From assembly GCA_000597885.1 (NCBI GenBank), contig CP004371.1, positions 5,968,001 through 6,032,000 of the forward strand: a stretch of 64,000 bases of DNA. Direction: 5' to 3'. This document shows, one piece after another, positions 9,601 through 17,398 of the stretch (position 1 is its first letter; each line of letters begins with the position of its first letter). The DNA comes from Flammeovirgaceae bacterium 311 (GTDB lineage: Bacteria; Bacteroidota; Bacteroidia; Cytophagales; Cyclobacteriaceae). The notes under the pieces are model-generated. The model did not search any database. It saw only the letters and a program-made list of their open reading frames with translations, and was not told the origin of the DNA. The translations under genes and the position numbers were made by a program.

Positions 9601-10298
9601 AAACCTGCCGGAGCCCTGTAAAAGACTTCTTCGTTTGTAGTGATGTTGATGTTAAATGGCATAAAATCCTCACTTACACTTTCCCATGTTCTGTAAATAG
9701 CATCGCTGGTAAGATAAGGGTCTTGTATTGCATTAATGGGATTACCACCATTCCAGTAAGGATTCACAACATATTCTCCATCAAAATCAAGCAATACCAC
9801 ACTCCGGGCGCCAGGCTGACTTTGCAGATCGGGTATAGATATTGACTGAGCAGTTACAGGCTCCTGCTCTGAAACTGCTTCTTTGGCATGTGCTTCCAAA
9901 CCTACACATAATACATCCTGGATAGCTACCTGCCTAAGGTATGCTCCGGTTTCCGTTGAATAGTACTCATAAGCGATCTTCTGATCCAACAGAATAATAT
10001 TGCCCGATACACCATCCTTGTGCACTTTAAGGAAAAAAGTGCTGTTTGCCTGAGCTTCCACTTCTCCACTCCAGATTTCAGCACTGCCTTCCCGGGTATG
10101 GGTATTGATCTTAAGGGGAAGAGATACGCCATCGGGCAGCGTATGGCGAATGGCAGTACTTCTGGCATTAGCCTTTTCGGTAAAGCTGGAAAGCAGTTCC
10201 GCTTTCGTTCCTAAAAATACTGGTTCCTGTGCAAAGAGTGGCAGTCCCGGCAATTGTAATAAAAATACCAGAACTAAGTTTAAGTAGAGTTTTACCAT
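6639..10298 (-). CDS. Secreted metzincin protease with PA14 and PKD repeats, T9SS type A sorted
   Basis: 1219 residues from the ATG at 10298, chosen because it begins a clean signal peptide (MVKLYLNLVLVFLLQLPG...LFAQ); an upstream in-frame ATG at 10346 would bury that signal. A zinc site H284-E-x-x-H288-x-x-G-x-x-H294-D marks a reprolysin/metzincin-type metalloprotease. A pre-peptidase-like beta-sandwich domain follows, then three nearly identical PA14 domains (each starting YYHGNWSMLPDFSTL) separated by two PKD-like domains (ANAGPDI...GSGSDPDG). The last ~80 residues are a T9SS type A sorting domain with a GIYILLLQT strand. Probably a secreted protease acting on glycosylated or surface proteins; PA14 domains often bind carbohydrate. 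Confidence 0.9.
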   Translation of the reverse strand: MVKLYLNLVLVFLLQLPGLPLFAQEPVFLGTKAELLSSFTEKANARSTAIRHTLPDGVSLPLKINTHTREGSAEIWSGEVEAQANSTFFLKVHKDGVSGNIILLDQKIAYEYYSTETGAYLRQVAIQDVLCVGLEAHAKEAVSEQEPVTAQSISIPDLQSQPGARSVVLLDFDGEYVVNPYWNGGNPINAIQDPYLTSDAIYRTWESVSEDFMPFNINITTNEEVFYRAPAGLRMRVIITPTDIAYPGVGGVAYIGSFSWQQETPCWAFTNNSSMRAIVHTVSHELGHTLGLYHDGQNYPDGTHKYEYYTGHQSWRPIMGTGFSSIIQWSKGEYPYANNNEDDLLIMANRIGYKPDDHGNTHTAATPLLALDNGFVTKETNKGIIEHAADVDIFSFRTGGGALNLTVEPRIGAANNTLYTTGNLDVVLTLKDINNNVVATAESQYLYATLDLQLTPGIYYLYVDGAKGNYGANSDYASIGGYQISGIIPVDNNPQNEQGLFYSYYHGNWSMLPDFSTLTPVKTGSLANFSLEPRSQNNYYGFTYTGYIETYTAGTYTFYTTSDDGSKLYINGQEVVNNDGLHAAVEKSGAIYLTAGKHPILLSYFERSGSAETLAVSYEGPGFSKQPIPDGVLFQETIDEPNVAPTANAGPDISVELPIYNVAIPGSGSDPDGSISSYTWTQISGPAVTLSGLTTPTLSMHNPVLGVYEFQLKVTDNERASAVDSVRVFVNPQDNNGPGLIYNYYHGNWSMLPDFSTLIPYKTGTVANFSLEPRKNSNLFGFTFSGYIDISTAGTYTFYTTSDDGSKLYINGQEVVNNDGLHGAREKSGSIALTAGKHAILVSYFEQYGSGEALQVSYAGPGISKQAIPDALLSKTNTGTPNQAPTANAGPDINVALPQNTVTIEGSGSDPDGTISAYAWTRISGPAVTLSNTNSQSLVLSDLLEGVYEFKLTVTDNSGATATDIMKLTVYPDNTSSQGLSYQYYHGNWSMLPDFSTLTPVKTGTVANFSLEPRTQNSTYGLVFSGTIDISTAGTYTFYTTSDDGSKLYINGQEVVNNDGLHAAVEKSGAIYLTAGKHPILLSYFERYGSGDILDVSYEGPGISKQAIPNAVLTTAGAQLATANISNAAAEVSTNGSVHLLQNPALGNRLKLEVVSATEILQKGKVVIYDITGRRYNAVLDQKSSSYWEVKTPQLYPGIYILLLQTLDGQQHRLRFMVE
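6960..8810 (-). repeat. Three internal PA14-coding direct repeats
   Basis: DNA blocks at about 6960-7370, 7690-8090 and 8400-8810 encode the three PA14 domains of the protease and are very similar at nucleotide level. For example, a stretch encoding DGSKLYINGQEVVNNDGLH recurs almost unchanged. The high similarity suggests recent internal amplification or ongoing homogenisation. Confidence 0.8.
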
Positions 10299-10885
10299 CA
10301 GTTGATAGAGAGTTGAATTTATGACCTTAAAACATATTAGAGACATCTGTAAATAATAACACCAGATGAAAGTTCTACCTGCAAAGCATCAGGAGCAGCT
10401 CAGCAGGTGAAGCGCAAAAAATTGCAAAGGAGAAATGAAACATTTGGTGTACCAACAATGCATCTACGACTTGTACGATGAAATCCTTCTGAAATGGCCA
10501 GGCTTCTGCAGAGCAGCGCTGTGGTCGTTTACACCAAGCCTAAAAATCAGAATTTTTTTTATCTTAATCATCCTAATGATCAATTAAATACACCAGAAAT
10601 ATATATTGTATCAGGATATAGGCGTTTGGCTACAGCTGCAGCCAGAAATATTAAGCTTCATGAGAAATCAGATGCCCCAATGGTTATTAAAATTCCCCTT
10701 AACTGTAAGGCTACAAGTATCACATTGGGCTACTGTTGTTAAAAATATAGGAGAAGCCATTCATTTGGCCCTTTGTATAGGGCTTGATGGCAGCATTTGA
10801 TGCGGAGATGGTTATAATAGATGGTTATAATAAAGGCTTCCTGAAGATCTGTGAACAAAAATCATAAATATGCTATATTATCACT
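10299..10885. other. Gene-poor interval, at most one short ORF
   Basis: About 590 bp upstream of the protease gene and of the CoiA-like gene. The only arguable coding element is the 50-codon frame at 10435-10587. The remainder shows no recognisable RNA gene or repeat, although it must contain the promoters of both flanking genes. Confidence 0.5.
10435..10587 (+). CDS. Possible 50-residue peptide gene
   Basis: An ATG at 10435 lies 4 bases after AAAGGAG, an unusually good Shine-Dalgarno match for Bacteroidota. It opens 50 codons ending in a strongly hydrophobic run (IRIFFILIILMIN). A small membrane peptide is conceivable, but codon use is unremarkable and no family is recognised, so chance is a serious alternative. 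Confidence 0.25.
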   Translation: MKHLVYQQCIYDLYDEILLKWPGFCRAALWSFTPSLKIRIFFILIILMIN

Positions 10886-11725
10886 ATGTTCTATGCCATT
10901 GACGAAAACGGGAAGAAGGTATCTGCGCAGGTTGATAAAAGCACAAGCGTCTATAAGTGCCTGTGTTGCAATGAAACAGTGATCCATGCGAAAGGGCTGG
11001 TGAACAGGCCCTATTTCAAGCATAAAAATAAGTGTGCTTATTCTATCAAAGCTTCCAAAGCCAATAGCATGTCAGCGTTTCACAGAAGCTTTCAGGATGC
11101 ATTCTATCGTAGAGGTGCGGATCTTGAAGTAATGTATGGTGAAAACATAGCGGATGTTGTTTACAGGGGTTTCATCTATGAAATACAACACTCACCGATA
11201 AAATTGAATCATATTGAAAGCAGAAACAGGAATTACAAGCATATTGAAGGGATCAAAAATGTAAGATGGATCATAGATGGTGAATCAACCTTGAACATCA
11301 GGCATTTTGACCATTGTTCACAAGACACCTTAGTTGTTACTATTTATGCCTCTGAGAAGAAATATACAGTAAAGTGCAAGGATGCTTTCATGCGGTTTAC
11401 CTACACTTCAGTAGAACAAATTATCGATTTCTTAACATCCGGCGAGGTTTTGAAATACCTTAAAAGAGCTTTGGCCGTAGCAGAAAGAAAATCCCTAAGG
11501 CGGAGATTTATGGAAGCCAAAAACAATATGGACAACCTTGCTTATGCTTATACTTCTAAAATTAAATCTCTTTATCCTGACTATTTACAATTTTATAAAA
11601 AGGGAATCAATATTGAGATGCCTGATTTACTGGCAATGAAAAATATACTGGCCACCATAGGGGAGCAACATTCTGAACTGTATAGAGAAGTAATGACAAA
11701 ACTAAAAGCGCAATCTAAGCTGTAA
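10886..11725 (+). CDS. CoiA-like nuclease-domain protein
   Basis: 279 residues. The N-terminal ~60 residues form a putative zinc-binding treble (YKCLCCNETV ... PYFKHKNKCAYS). Next come a helical segment around FHRSFQDAFY and a nuclease-like core, ADVVYRGFIYEIQHSPI, matching the D...ExQ variant of the PD-(D/E)XK fold seen in competence protein CoiA. CoiA promotes recombination after DNA uptake in Streptococcus, but CoiA-like proteins are also scattered through mobile DNA. No competence genes are nearby. A second, divergent CoiA-like gene is at 46097-46837. The C-terminal half is helical and basic. Confidence 0.7.
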   Translation: MFYAIDENGKKVSAQVDKSTSVYKCLCCNETVIHAKGLVNRPYFKHKNKCAYSIKASKANSMSAFHRSFQDAFYRRGADLEVMYGENIADVVYRGFIYEIQHSPIKLNHIESRNRNYKHIEGIKNVRWIIDGESTLNIRHFDHCSQDTLVVTIYASEKKYTVKCKDAFMRFTYTSVEQIIDFLTSGEVLKYLKRALAVAERKSLRRRFMEAKNNMDNLAYAYTSKIKSLYPDYLQFYKKGINIEMPDLLAMKNILATIGEQHSELYREVMTKLKAQSKL

Positions 11726-11845
11726 TGGCCCTAGTTATCCAGGGGTATCATAATTTGCCATTGAGGTTTGTGTACAGTGATTTATCCTTAGGCTGATTGA
11801 CAGTAAAGCATAGCATGATAATGGTTTGAAAAATATAATCAACCA

Positions 11846-13606
11846 TTAATTTTCCGCTAATGCCTCTTTAATGTAGGCATCCACCTGCGATTCAAGGAGG
11901 ATCAGGGGCACGGAACCATTTTGAAGCACGGCCTGGTGAAAGGCACCAATATCAAATTTTTCACCCAGAGCCCCTTCGGCCTTTTTCCGTAAATCTTTGA
12001 TTTTTAGTTCACCAATCTTATAGCTTACGGCCTGTCCTGGCCAGCCAATGTAGCGGTCTATTTCCGTATTCACTTCGTGCAGCGACAGGGCAGTATGCTC
12101 TGCTAAAAAATTCAGGGCTTCTTCACGCGACCAGCCTTTATCATGGATGCCGGTATCAACCACCAAACGGCACGCACGCCACATTTCATAGGTGTACCTT
12201 CCAAACAGCTCATAGGGGGTTGAGTACATGCCCATTTCCTCGCCCAGGTACTCGCTGTAAAGTCCCCAGCCCTCGCCAAAGGCACTGATATAATAGCGGT
12301 TACGAAAGCCCGGAATGTCTTTGAGCTCCGCCGCTACCGCATGCTGAAGGTGATGCCCCGGCACTGCCTCATGCAAGGTGAGCGCAGGTAAGGTGTACAG
12401 GGTTCTGCTGGGGAGGTTGTAGGTGTTCACCCAATAAATGCCTGCTCTTTTTGCCTCCCAGGAGCCAGACACATACCTGCCGGCCGTATAGGTGGGCGCA
12501 ATGCTCAAGGGTACAGGTTCTACCGTAAAGGGCAGGTTGTACAGCTTGTTGAAAAATTTTGGAAGCTGCCCTTCTGCCTTTTTGCTTAGCCAGGAAGCGT
12601 AATTCAGGAGTTCTTCAGGCGTCTCTGCATAAAACTGCTTATCCGTTCGCAGAAATTCTATGAATTCTGCAAAAGAGCCCCTGAAACCTACTTCCTGCAT
12701 TACAGCATCCATGGCACGCCGAATACGGGCCACCTCTGCAAGGCCCAGCTGGTGAATGGAGTCAGGGCTTAGCGGAAGGGTGGTAAAGTGCCTTATCCGG
12801 TTCTCATAAAATTCTTTACCTCCCGGTACAAAACGGATACCCGGCTCCTCTTTTGCCGCTGCCATATAATCGTCTGCAAAGAAAGTATACAGGGTTTGGT
12901 AGGTTGTAAGCAAGTCCCCAATTACTTTTTGACTCTCCCGTACAATCGCCTCCCTGTCAGATGTACTTATCGATTCGGGCATGTTCAGAATAGGGGTATA
13001 CAAAGGAGATTCCTGATAGTTGTTTACGGCCCATGGTTTCAGCAGCTCCAGGTTATTGCGCACCACTACTTTAGGGGCTACAATACCTTCCGCCACCCCC
13101 TGCTTCATTAAGTCCCTATATTCCTGTAGCGCCTTGTTGTACTGTGGCAGCCAGGCCAGATAGGCGACATAATCCTTTGCACTCTTAAAGGGCAGCCTGG
13201 GGAGTACGTACGACAACTGATTGTAAAATCCTCCCTCGGCATTAAAAGGAATGAAAATCATCTTGTGCTGTACCCCATCTATCTGATCCCGTAACCGGAT
13301 CAGCATAACCGCCTTGCTGATCTTTTCCTGCTCCGACAAGGCCGCATCGTCAATAGCCTCTAAAGCGGTAGCATAACTGATCAGGCTGTCTGTTCTTTGT
13401 TTCTGGTGCTCGTAAGAATTTGAGGTCCACTGGCCGCGTGGATGAACTCCTTCATACAGGCTATCTTCCGGGGAAGCTGAAAATTTTGCTATGGAATCAA
13501 AAAGCTGGGAGAGGGATGCAGGTTGATTTGCCGATTTATGCCCAATCGTATTGCGATGGCAAGAGAAGAGCAGTACGAGTAGCAGGAATGGCAGCAGGTT
13601 TTTCAT
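11846..13606 (-). CDS. DUF885 family lipoprotein, putative metallopeptidase
   Basis: 586 residues from the ATG at 13606, chosen because it starts a lipoprotein signal with the lipobox LLFSC (MKNLLPFLLLVLLFSC); the frame remains open 17 codons further upstream. The DUF885 signature H412-E-A-V-P-G-H-H-L is present, an HExxH-like zinc-site variant, followed by a conserved FGEGWGLYSEYLGEE motif that supplies further glutamates. The family is annotated as peptidase-like and is common in Bacteroidota periplasms; the physiological substrate is unknown. Monocistronic. Confidence 0.9.
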   Translation of the reverse strand: MKNLLPFLLLVLLFSCHRNTIGHKSANQPASLSQLFDSIAKFSASPEDSLYEGVHPRGQWTSNSYEHQKQRTDSLISYATALEAIDDAALSEQEKISKAVMLIRLRDQIDGVQHKMIFIPFNAEGGFYNQLSYVLPRLPFKSAKDYVAYLAWLPQYNKALQEYRDLMKQGVAEGIVAPKVVVRNNLELLKPWAVNNYQESPLYTPILNMPESISTSDREAIVRESQKVIGDLLTTYQTLYTFFADDYMAAAKEEPGIRFVPGGKEFYENRIRHFTTLPLSPDSIHQLGLAEVARIRRAMDAVMQEVGFRGSFAEFIEFLRTDKQFYAETPEELLNYASWLSKKAEGQLPKFFNKLYNLPFTVEPVPLSIAPTYTAGRYVSGSWEAKRAGIYWVNTYNLPSRTLYTLPALTLHEAVPGHHLQHAVAAELKDIPGFRNRYYISAFGEGWGLYSEYLGEEMGMYSTPYELFGRYTYEMWRACRLVVDTGIHDKGWSREEALNFLAEHTALSLHEVNTEIDRYIGWPGQAVSYKIGELKIKDLRKKAEGALGEKFDIGAFHQAVLQNGSVPLILLESQVDAYIKEALAEN

Positions 13607-13834
13607 CCTTAGTTTGTAATATAAAATGACAAATCTTTTTTTTTCTGAAGCTATCACATCAAAGTTTATACTAACTCAACATGTAAGCCAGCCAGCAGCG
13701 CATAAGTTATAAAATTGGAAGAACTTTCACACGTGCGGCCGCTATGAGGTTAGCTTACACAGAAGGGAAATAAAAAAGCTTACTAAGCCATCGCCTCTTC
13801 AATCATGTTGTAGATGTAAGCGCAAGAGTACTTT

Positions 13835-14085
13835 TCTACAGATGTTTTTGGTGACACAGCGAAGGGCATCAATGATTTCGGGAGAGAAACCTTCCCTTTC
13901 CAGATCCTTAAAAGGCCAGTGCGTATCTTCCACAAGCCTATGCAGCACGCCACAGATCTTTTCCGCTATATGATTCCCCATTCATCACGCGGAAGAGATG
14001 TGCTACATAAGGGCTGCCGGTTTTATCAGTCTGGTCCTTGTGTGTGGGCCAACTGCAAATTCATTGGCTTGCTTCAAAGTAGATA
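13835..14085 (-). pseudogene. Decayed copy of an HD-type (p)ppGpp-hydrolase-like gene
   Basis: A minus-strand stretch reads KICGVLHRLVEDTHWPF and EGFSPEIIDALRCVTK, nearly the same as the intact gene at 34693-35127. The HD pair is damaged (LHRLVED instead of LHDLVED), frames are broken on both sides, and neither the start nor the C-terminal third can be reconstructed. DNA similarity to the intact copy continues upstream through the region encoding KTGSPYVEHL. It is a dead paralog. Confidence 0.75.
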
Positions 14086-14116
14086 TGAAAACATGATGAG
14101 CCAATGAATTTTAACT

Positions 14117-14833
14117 TCAGCGGTAATAGTAGTAGGTGGTATCCCTGTCTGATACCATCTTTAGCGGATAGCCCTCGGCATCATAAGTATAGTCATATAC
14201 CACCTCATGCATGAGTACGCCGTCCTTATACTGCTTATAATTAAGCACATTGTTTTCAGAAAAGTAGTGGGAGTCAAACTCGTAGTAAGGCAGTTGTTTG
14301 TAAGGATTTGCCTTATCATCATAAGTCATCACAAATTCATAGGTATTGCCTGACATAAAAATGTTGTTCTTAACCAGATTGCCTGCGTCATTAAACGTAT
14401 AGGTAGCGTTTACCGTCCCGCTGGCTGCACTGGGCTTAGGACCGGATTTATATTCAAAAAAGATTTCCGAAGCTGTTACATAATCACAGCAGGTTTTAAA
14501 TATGATGCTGCTTAGCCGCTTTTCCTGGTCAAACTTCAGCTCTGTCATGAAATCAGGTTCCAACACACCCCCGTTATTCCCGAACATTTGAATCATATTC
14601 TCCTTGTAGACGAAGAGCTTCTCCGAATTATAGGCTCCCTGATAATAAAAGATTCTTTTGTTAAGTCCCTTGTGGTCATATATAAAAGAATCGGCCTGCA
14701 CATGGCCATAGGAGGTTCTGTACTCTGTTTTGACCAACAGCCTGCCGGATGGCTGGCCTGCAGACACCACCTCAGGTTCCTTTTCGCAGGAAAGCAGGGC
14801 AAACAGCATCAGGAGGATAAAATAATCTTTCAT
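14117..14833 (-). CDS. Hypothetical lipoprotein with YD-like repeats
   Basis: 238 residues with a short lipoprotein signal, MKDYFILLMLFALLSC. The mature part consists of beta-rich segments of the type F-x-Y-x...G-x-L/P (FIYDHKGLNKRIFYY, YTFNDAGNLVKN, VVYDYTYDAEGYPLKMV), resembling the repeats of Bacteroidota RHS/YD-like and DUF4595-type surface lipoproteins. No catalytic motif is visible. It is followed by the HD remnant and probably transcribed alone. Confidence 0.7.
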   Translation of the reverse strand: MKDYFILLMLFALLSCEKEPEVVSAGQPSGRLLVKTEYRTSYGHVQADSFIYDHKGLNKRIFYYQGAYNSEKLFVYKENMIQMFGNNGGVLEPDFMTELKFDQEKRLSSIIFKTCCDYVTASEIFFEYKSGPKPSAASGTVNATYTFNDAGNLVKNNIFMSGNTYEFVMTYDDKANPYKQLPYYEFDSHYFSENNVLNYKQYKDGVLMHEVVYDYTYDAEGYPLKMVSDRDTTYYYYR

Positions 14834-15082
14834 TTGTCTGTAGAGAGTTTCCTGCTGCTGGTCGGCAGCAGGCCATAACGGTATAGTTACAAGATACAGA
14901 AGAGAATTGTTATGTCAGCATTTTCATGGGTAAATTATCTCCCACGCCACCTGGTTAGCCGCAACATGATGTACATGGTCAATGCGGTTGATCAGACTTC
15001 TGCCGCAGTGCGGGCGCAAATTCCACTGGCGAAAAAAGGCCATGTTCCTGGTGAATGCAGAAAAGAAGCGAGCGCTGGCTCA

Positions 15083-16312
15083 CTATCTGCCAATCCTGTA
15101 CAACCTGCCTTCATCAGTGATCGCGTACAGGGCACCATCCTTTCCTTCGGTCACAGACCGGAACCTTTGCTGTTGGTCTGCCAGCAAGCGTTCTTCACCA
15201 ACAACCCTTCTGCCATCCAGCACCAGCCGGGCAATGTGGTAGCTGTTAAGCCCCCCAATGAACAGGTTGTTTTGCCATTCAGGGATGGCATCGCTGCTGT
15301 AAAAGGTCATGCCACTGGGAGAGAGTACAGGATCCCAGAAATATTGGGGCTGCTCCATGCCTTCCTGCTGTGTTTTTCCTTCTCCTATTTTGCCAAGCGT
15401 GTATTCTATGCCATACGAAATAACGGGCCAGCCATAGTTGTTGCCGGGCTCAATCAGGTTTAGCTCATCACCTCCCCGGGGTCCCATTTCCGAAACCCAG
15501 AGGTCTCCCGTCCGGGGATGAAAGTCGATGCCCTGTACATTTCTGTGGCCTATGGAATAAATTTCAGCAGCAGCGCCGGCCCCGGCAAATGGATTTCCCG
15601 GGGCCGGTGCTCCTTCTTTGGTAATGCGCAATATTTTACCGAGTGCGGTATGTTTATCCTGTGCATGCTGACGCCTCTCTTTTTTATAACGGTCGGCTGT
15701 AGTCACATACAAATAGCCGGACTGGTCGAAAATAATACGCCCTCCGTAATGCTTATCGCCTTCATAGGCAGGTGCTGCCCTGTAAATTACCCGTGCATTT
15801 TCAATGCTGCGTTCATCGGCAGCCAATACCCCTTTTGCAACAGCGGCCAGGTTACCCCCTTCTACTGGCTCTGTAAATACCCAATACAGGGTTCTGTTAG
15901 CGCTAAACTCCGGGTCGAGGGTTACGCCAAGCAGCCCTCCCTGGCCTTCAGCCACTACTTCTGGTATACCCGTGATCTTATCGCTAAGCCTGCCATCAGC
16001 AGAAACAATTCGCATCGTTCCCCCTTTTTCGGTGATCAGGAATCGCCCATCCGGCAGCGTTGCAATCCCCCAGGGTTGGTCTAACCCATCGGTAATCACC
16101 TTTACCTGGTAAGGGGTAGACGTTCGCACCCCCGGAGCCCGTGTCTGGCCTTCAAAGGCAGGCCTATAGCCGGCATCGGGTTCCCGGATTTCTACAGGCT
16201 CACCAGGGGTTGTATTCCCGATAGACTCTGTTCTGCTGGCATCGTTGGTTCCCCATCCGCATGCACTTAAGACCAATAATGTTCCCACTGTGAAGCTTGC
16301 CAGTTTTGCCAT
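15083..16312 (-). CDS. PQQ-dependent aldose sugar dehydrogenase-like lipoprotein
   Basis: 409 residues. A lipoprotein signal (MAKLASFTVGTLLVLSAC) is followed by a six-bladed propeller of the soluble glucose/sorbosone dehydrogenase family (Asd/YliI type). Visible family segments are LDQPWGIATLPDGRFLITEKGG, the central YSIGHRNVQGIDFHP and SEMGPRGGDELNLIEPGNNYGWP. The enzyme oxidises aldoses with PQQ in the periplasm. No PQQ biosynthesis gene is in the window, so the cofactor would have to be made elsewhere or scavenged. Confidence 0.9.
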   Translation of the reverse strand: MAKLASFTVGTLLVLSACGWGTNDASRTESIGNTTPGEPVEIREPDAGYRPAFEGQTRAPGVRTSTPYQVKVITDGLDQPWGIATLPDGRFLITEKGGTMRIVSADGRLSDKITGIPEVVAEGQGGLLGVTLDPEFSANRTLYWVFTEPVEGGNLAAVAKGVLAADERSIENARVIYRAAPAYEGDKHYGGRIIFDQSGYLYVTTADRYKKERRQHAQDKHTALGKILRITKEGAPAPGNPFAGAGAAAEIYSIGHRNVQGIDFHPRTGDLWVSEMGPRGGDELNLIEPGNNYGWPVISYGIEYTLGKIGEGKTQQEGMEQPQYFWDPVLSPSGMTFYSSDAIPEWQNNLFIGGLNSYHIARLVLDGRRVVGEERLLADQQQRFRSVTEGKDGALYAITDEGRLYRIGR

Positions 16313-16553
16313 AAATTATTTAGATAATACTTCTTAAACACTATATGAACTTACGGCAGTGGGTACAATTCGTTATCTTTTGATCCAGGCAGTAAAACCT
16401 AAGGGTATTCATTCCTGATGCTGAAGGAAGGCTTGGTACAGGGGCTGCCCCGCTTTTGGTTCTGGTAATACGGATGGGGCAGTATTTTAGGAGAGGGGTA
16501 AATCAGTAGGATGGTACGCTATCTACAGTAAAGAGCCTGAAGAAGAACATTCA

Positions 16554-16607
16554 TGAGCCGATTAATTTATTTATTCGGCTCATTTTTTATTTGTATGTGA
16601 GCCGAAT
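16554..16607. repeat. Second alternating TGAGCCGAAT/ATTCGGCTCA triplet
   Basis: TGAGCCGATT at 16554, ATTCGGCTCA at 16573-16582 and TGAGCCGAAT at 16598-16607 repeat the arrangement found at 6358-6411. The rest of the 390-bp gap (16313-16704) between the sugar dehydrogenase start and the HNH remnant contains no recognisable gene. Confidence 0.75.
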
Positions 16608-16704
16608 AGTGCTGATAGCTTGCTGATTTCCCAATGTTAATTATGCTCTGGTTAGCATTCTTTTATGAACATAAGGATTGGTTGATTAAATCCTGCAGGC
16701 AAAA

Positions 16705-17051
16705 TCAGTAAAAGCGGTATTCCCCTTGAAAGACCTCATTTACATGCCACTCGGTGAATTTTTGATCAGGATAATATAGTTGGCGCTGTGGAAGTCTTAT
16801 TTTTTGACCATTGAATTTCATTAACCATTCCTGAAAACCAAAGGTGCCATGAGCCTTAGTCGAGACTAGAACTTCCATTTCCTTTCCTATTGTTAATGCC
16901 CCTCTATCAAATAGCTTGTGGTGCATACTGCATAGTAAAAGGCCATTCTGCTCAACATCTGGACCGTGAGCTTTTTCCATTTTATGTGTGCAGCATCTAA
17001 GGCAATATAGTTGGTTCCCATCTGGATATTAAAGCCACAGATAGCACTCAT
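16705..17051 (-). pseudogene. HNH endonuclease remnant, frameshifted and 5'-truncated
   Basis: Two minus-strand frames together spell an HNH nuclease C-terminus: CGFNIQMG...ALDAAHIKW in one, then AHGPDVEQNGLLLCSMHHKLFDRGAL in the other. The shift falls in an A-rich run near 16975-16985. The usual second zinc cysteine pair and the HxxHHxxFD core are recognisable. The N-terminal domain is missing: homology stops at about 17051, exactly where an integrase fragment begins on the other strand. A recombination or deletion junction is the simplest reading. Confidence 0.75.
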
Positions 17052-17397
17052 GGACAAAGCAGAAGAGGCGCGCGATGCTTTGACTATATTCACCTTCGAA
17101 AGGTTTGAAGACAAACTTTACAATACCGCTCCGCCCAAAGAGGATATTCCTTCTTACTACGAAGATTACATGCGTAAGCTGCTAGAGGAGGAGAGGATAG
17201 GCTCTGCGGATAATTATAAGTTGAGTCTTAAAAAGCTTAATCAATTCAATATTCATCTGGCGAAAGGGCGAAAGCCAGAGCGGCTTCATTTTTTTATAGT
17301 CACGCCGGAATGGCTCAATAAGTTTGAGCGCTGGATGCTTAACAATGATCTTTCCACAAACACAGTTGGCATCTCTGGAAAAGACAAAACATCTTAA
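17049..17397 (+). pseudogene. Tyrosine integrase fragment (SAM-like core-binding domain only)
   Basis: About 105 residues align with the intact integrase at 48568-49869 over its residues ~88-193 (shared FTFERFEDKLY, PPK-DIP-YYE, RIGSADNY-LSLK, KPERLHF, TPEWLNK-ERWML). The N-terminal domain and the whole catalytic domain are absent. Similarity stops at TTVGI, after which the frame runs into an unrelated tail and a stop. It cannot be active and marks a former integrative element related to the one at 48.5 kb. Confidence 0.85.
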
Positions 17398-17398
17398 T

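Noticed and set aside
10494-10742. 82-codon plus-strand frame upstream of the CoiA-like gene
   Set aside because: No ribosome binding site, low-complexity translation and no family likeness; the overlapping 50-codon frame at 10435 has the better start, and even that is uncertain.
14912-15463. 183-codon plus-strand frame and the neighbouring frame at 15518-16084
   Set aside because: Both run antisense to the sugar dehydrogenase gene; no start context or motifs, while the minus strand has the full propeller family signature.
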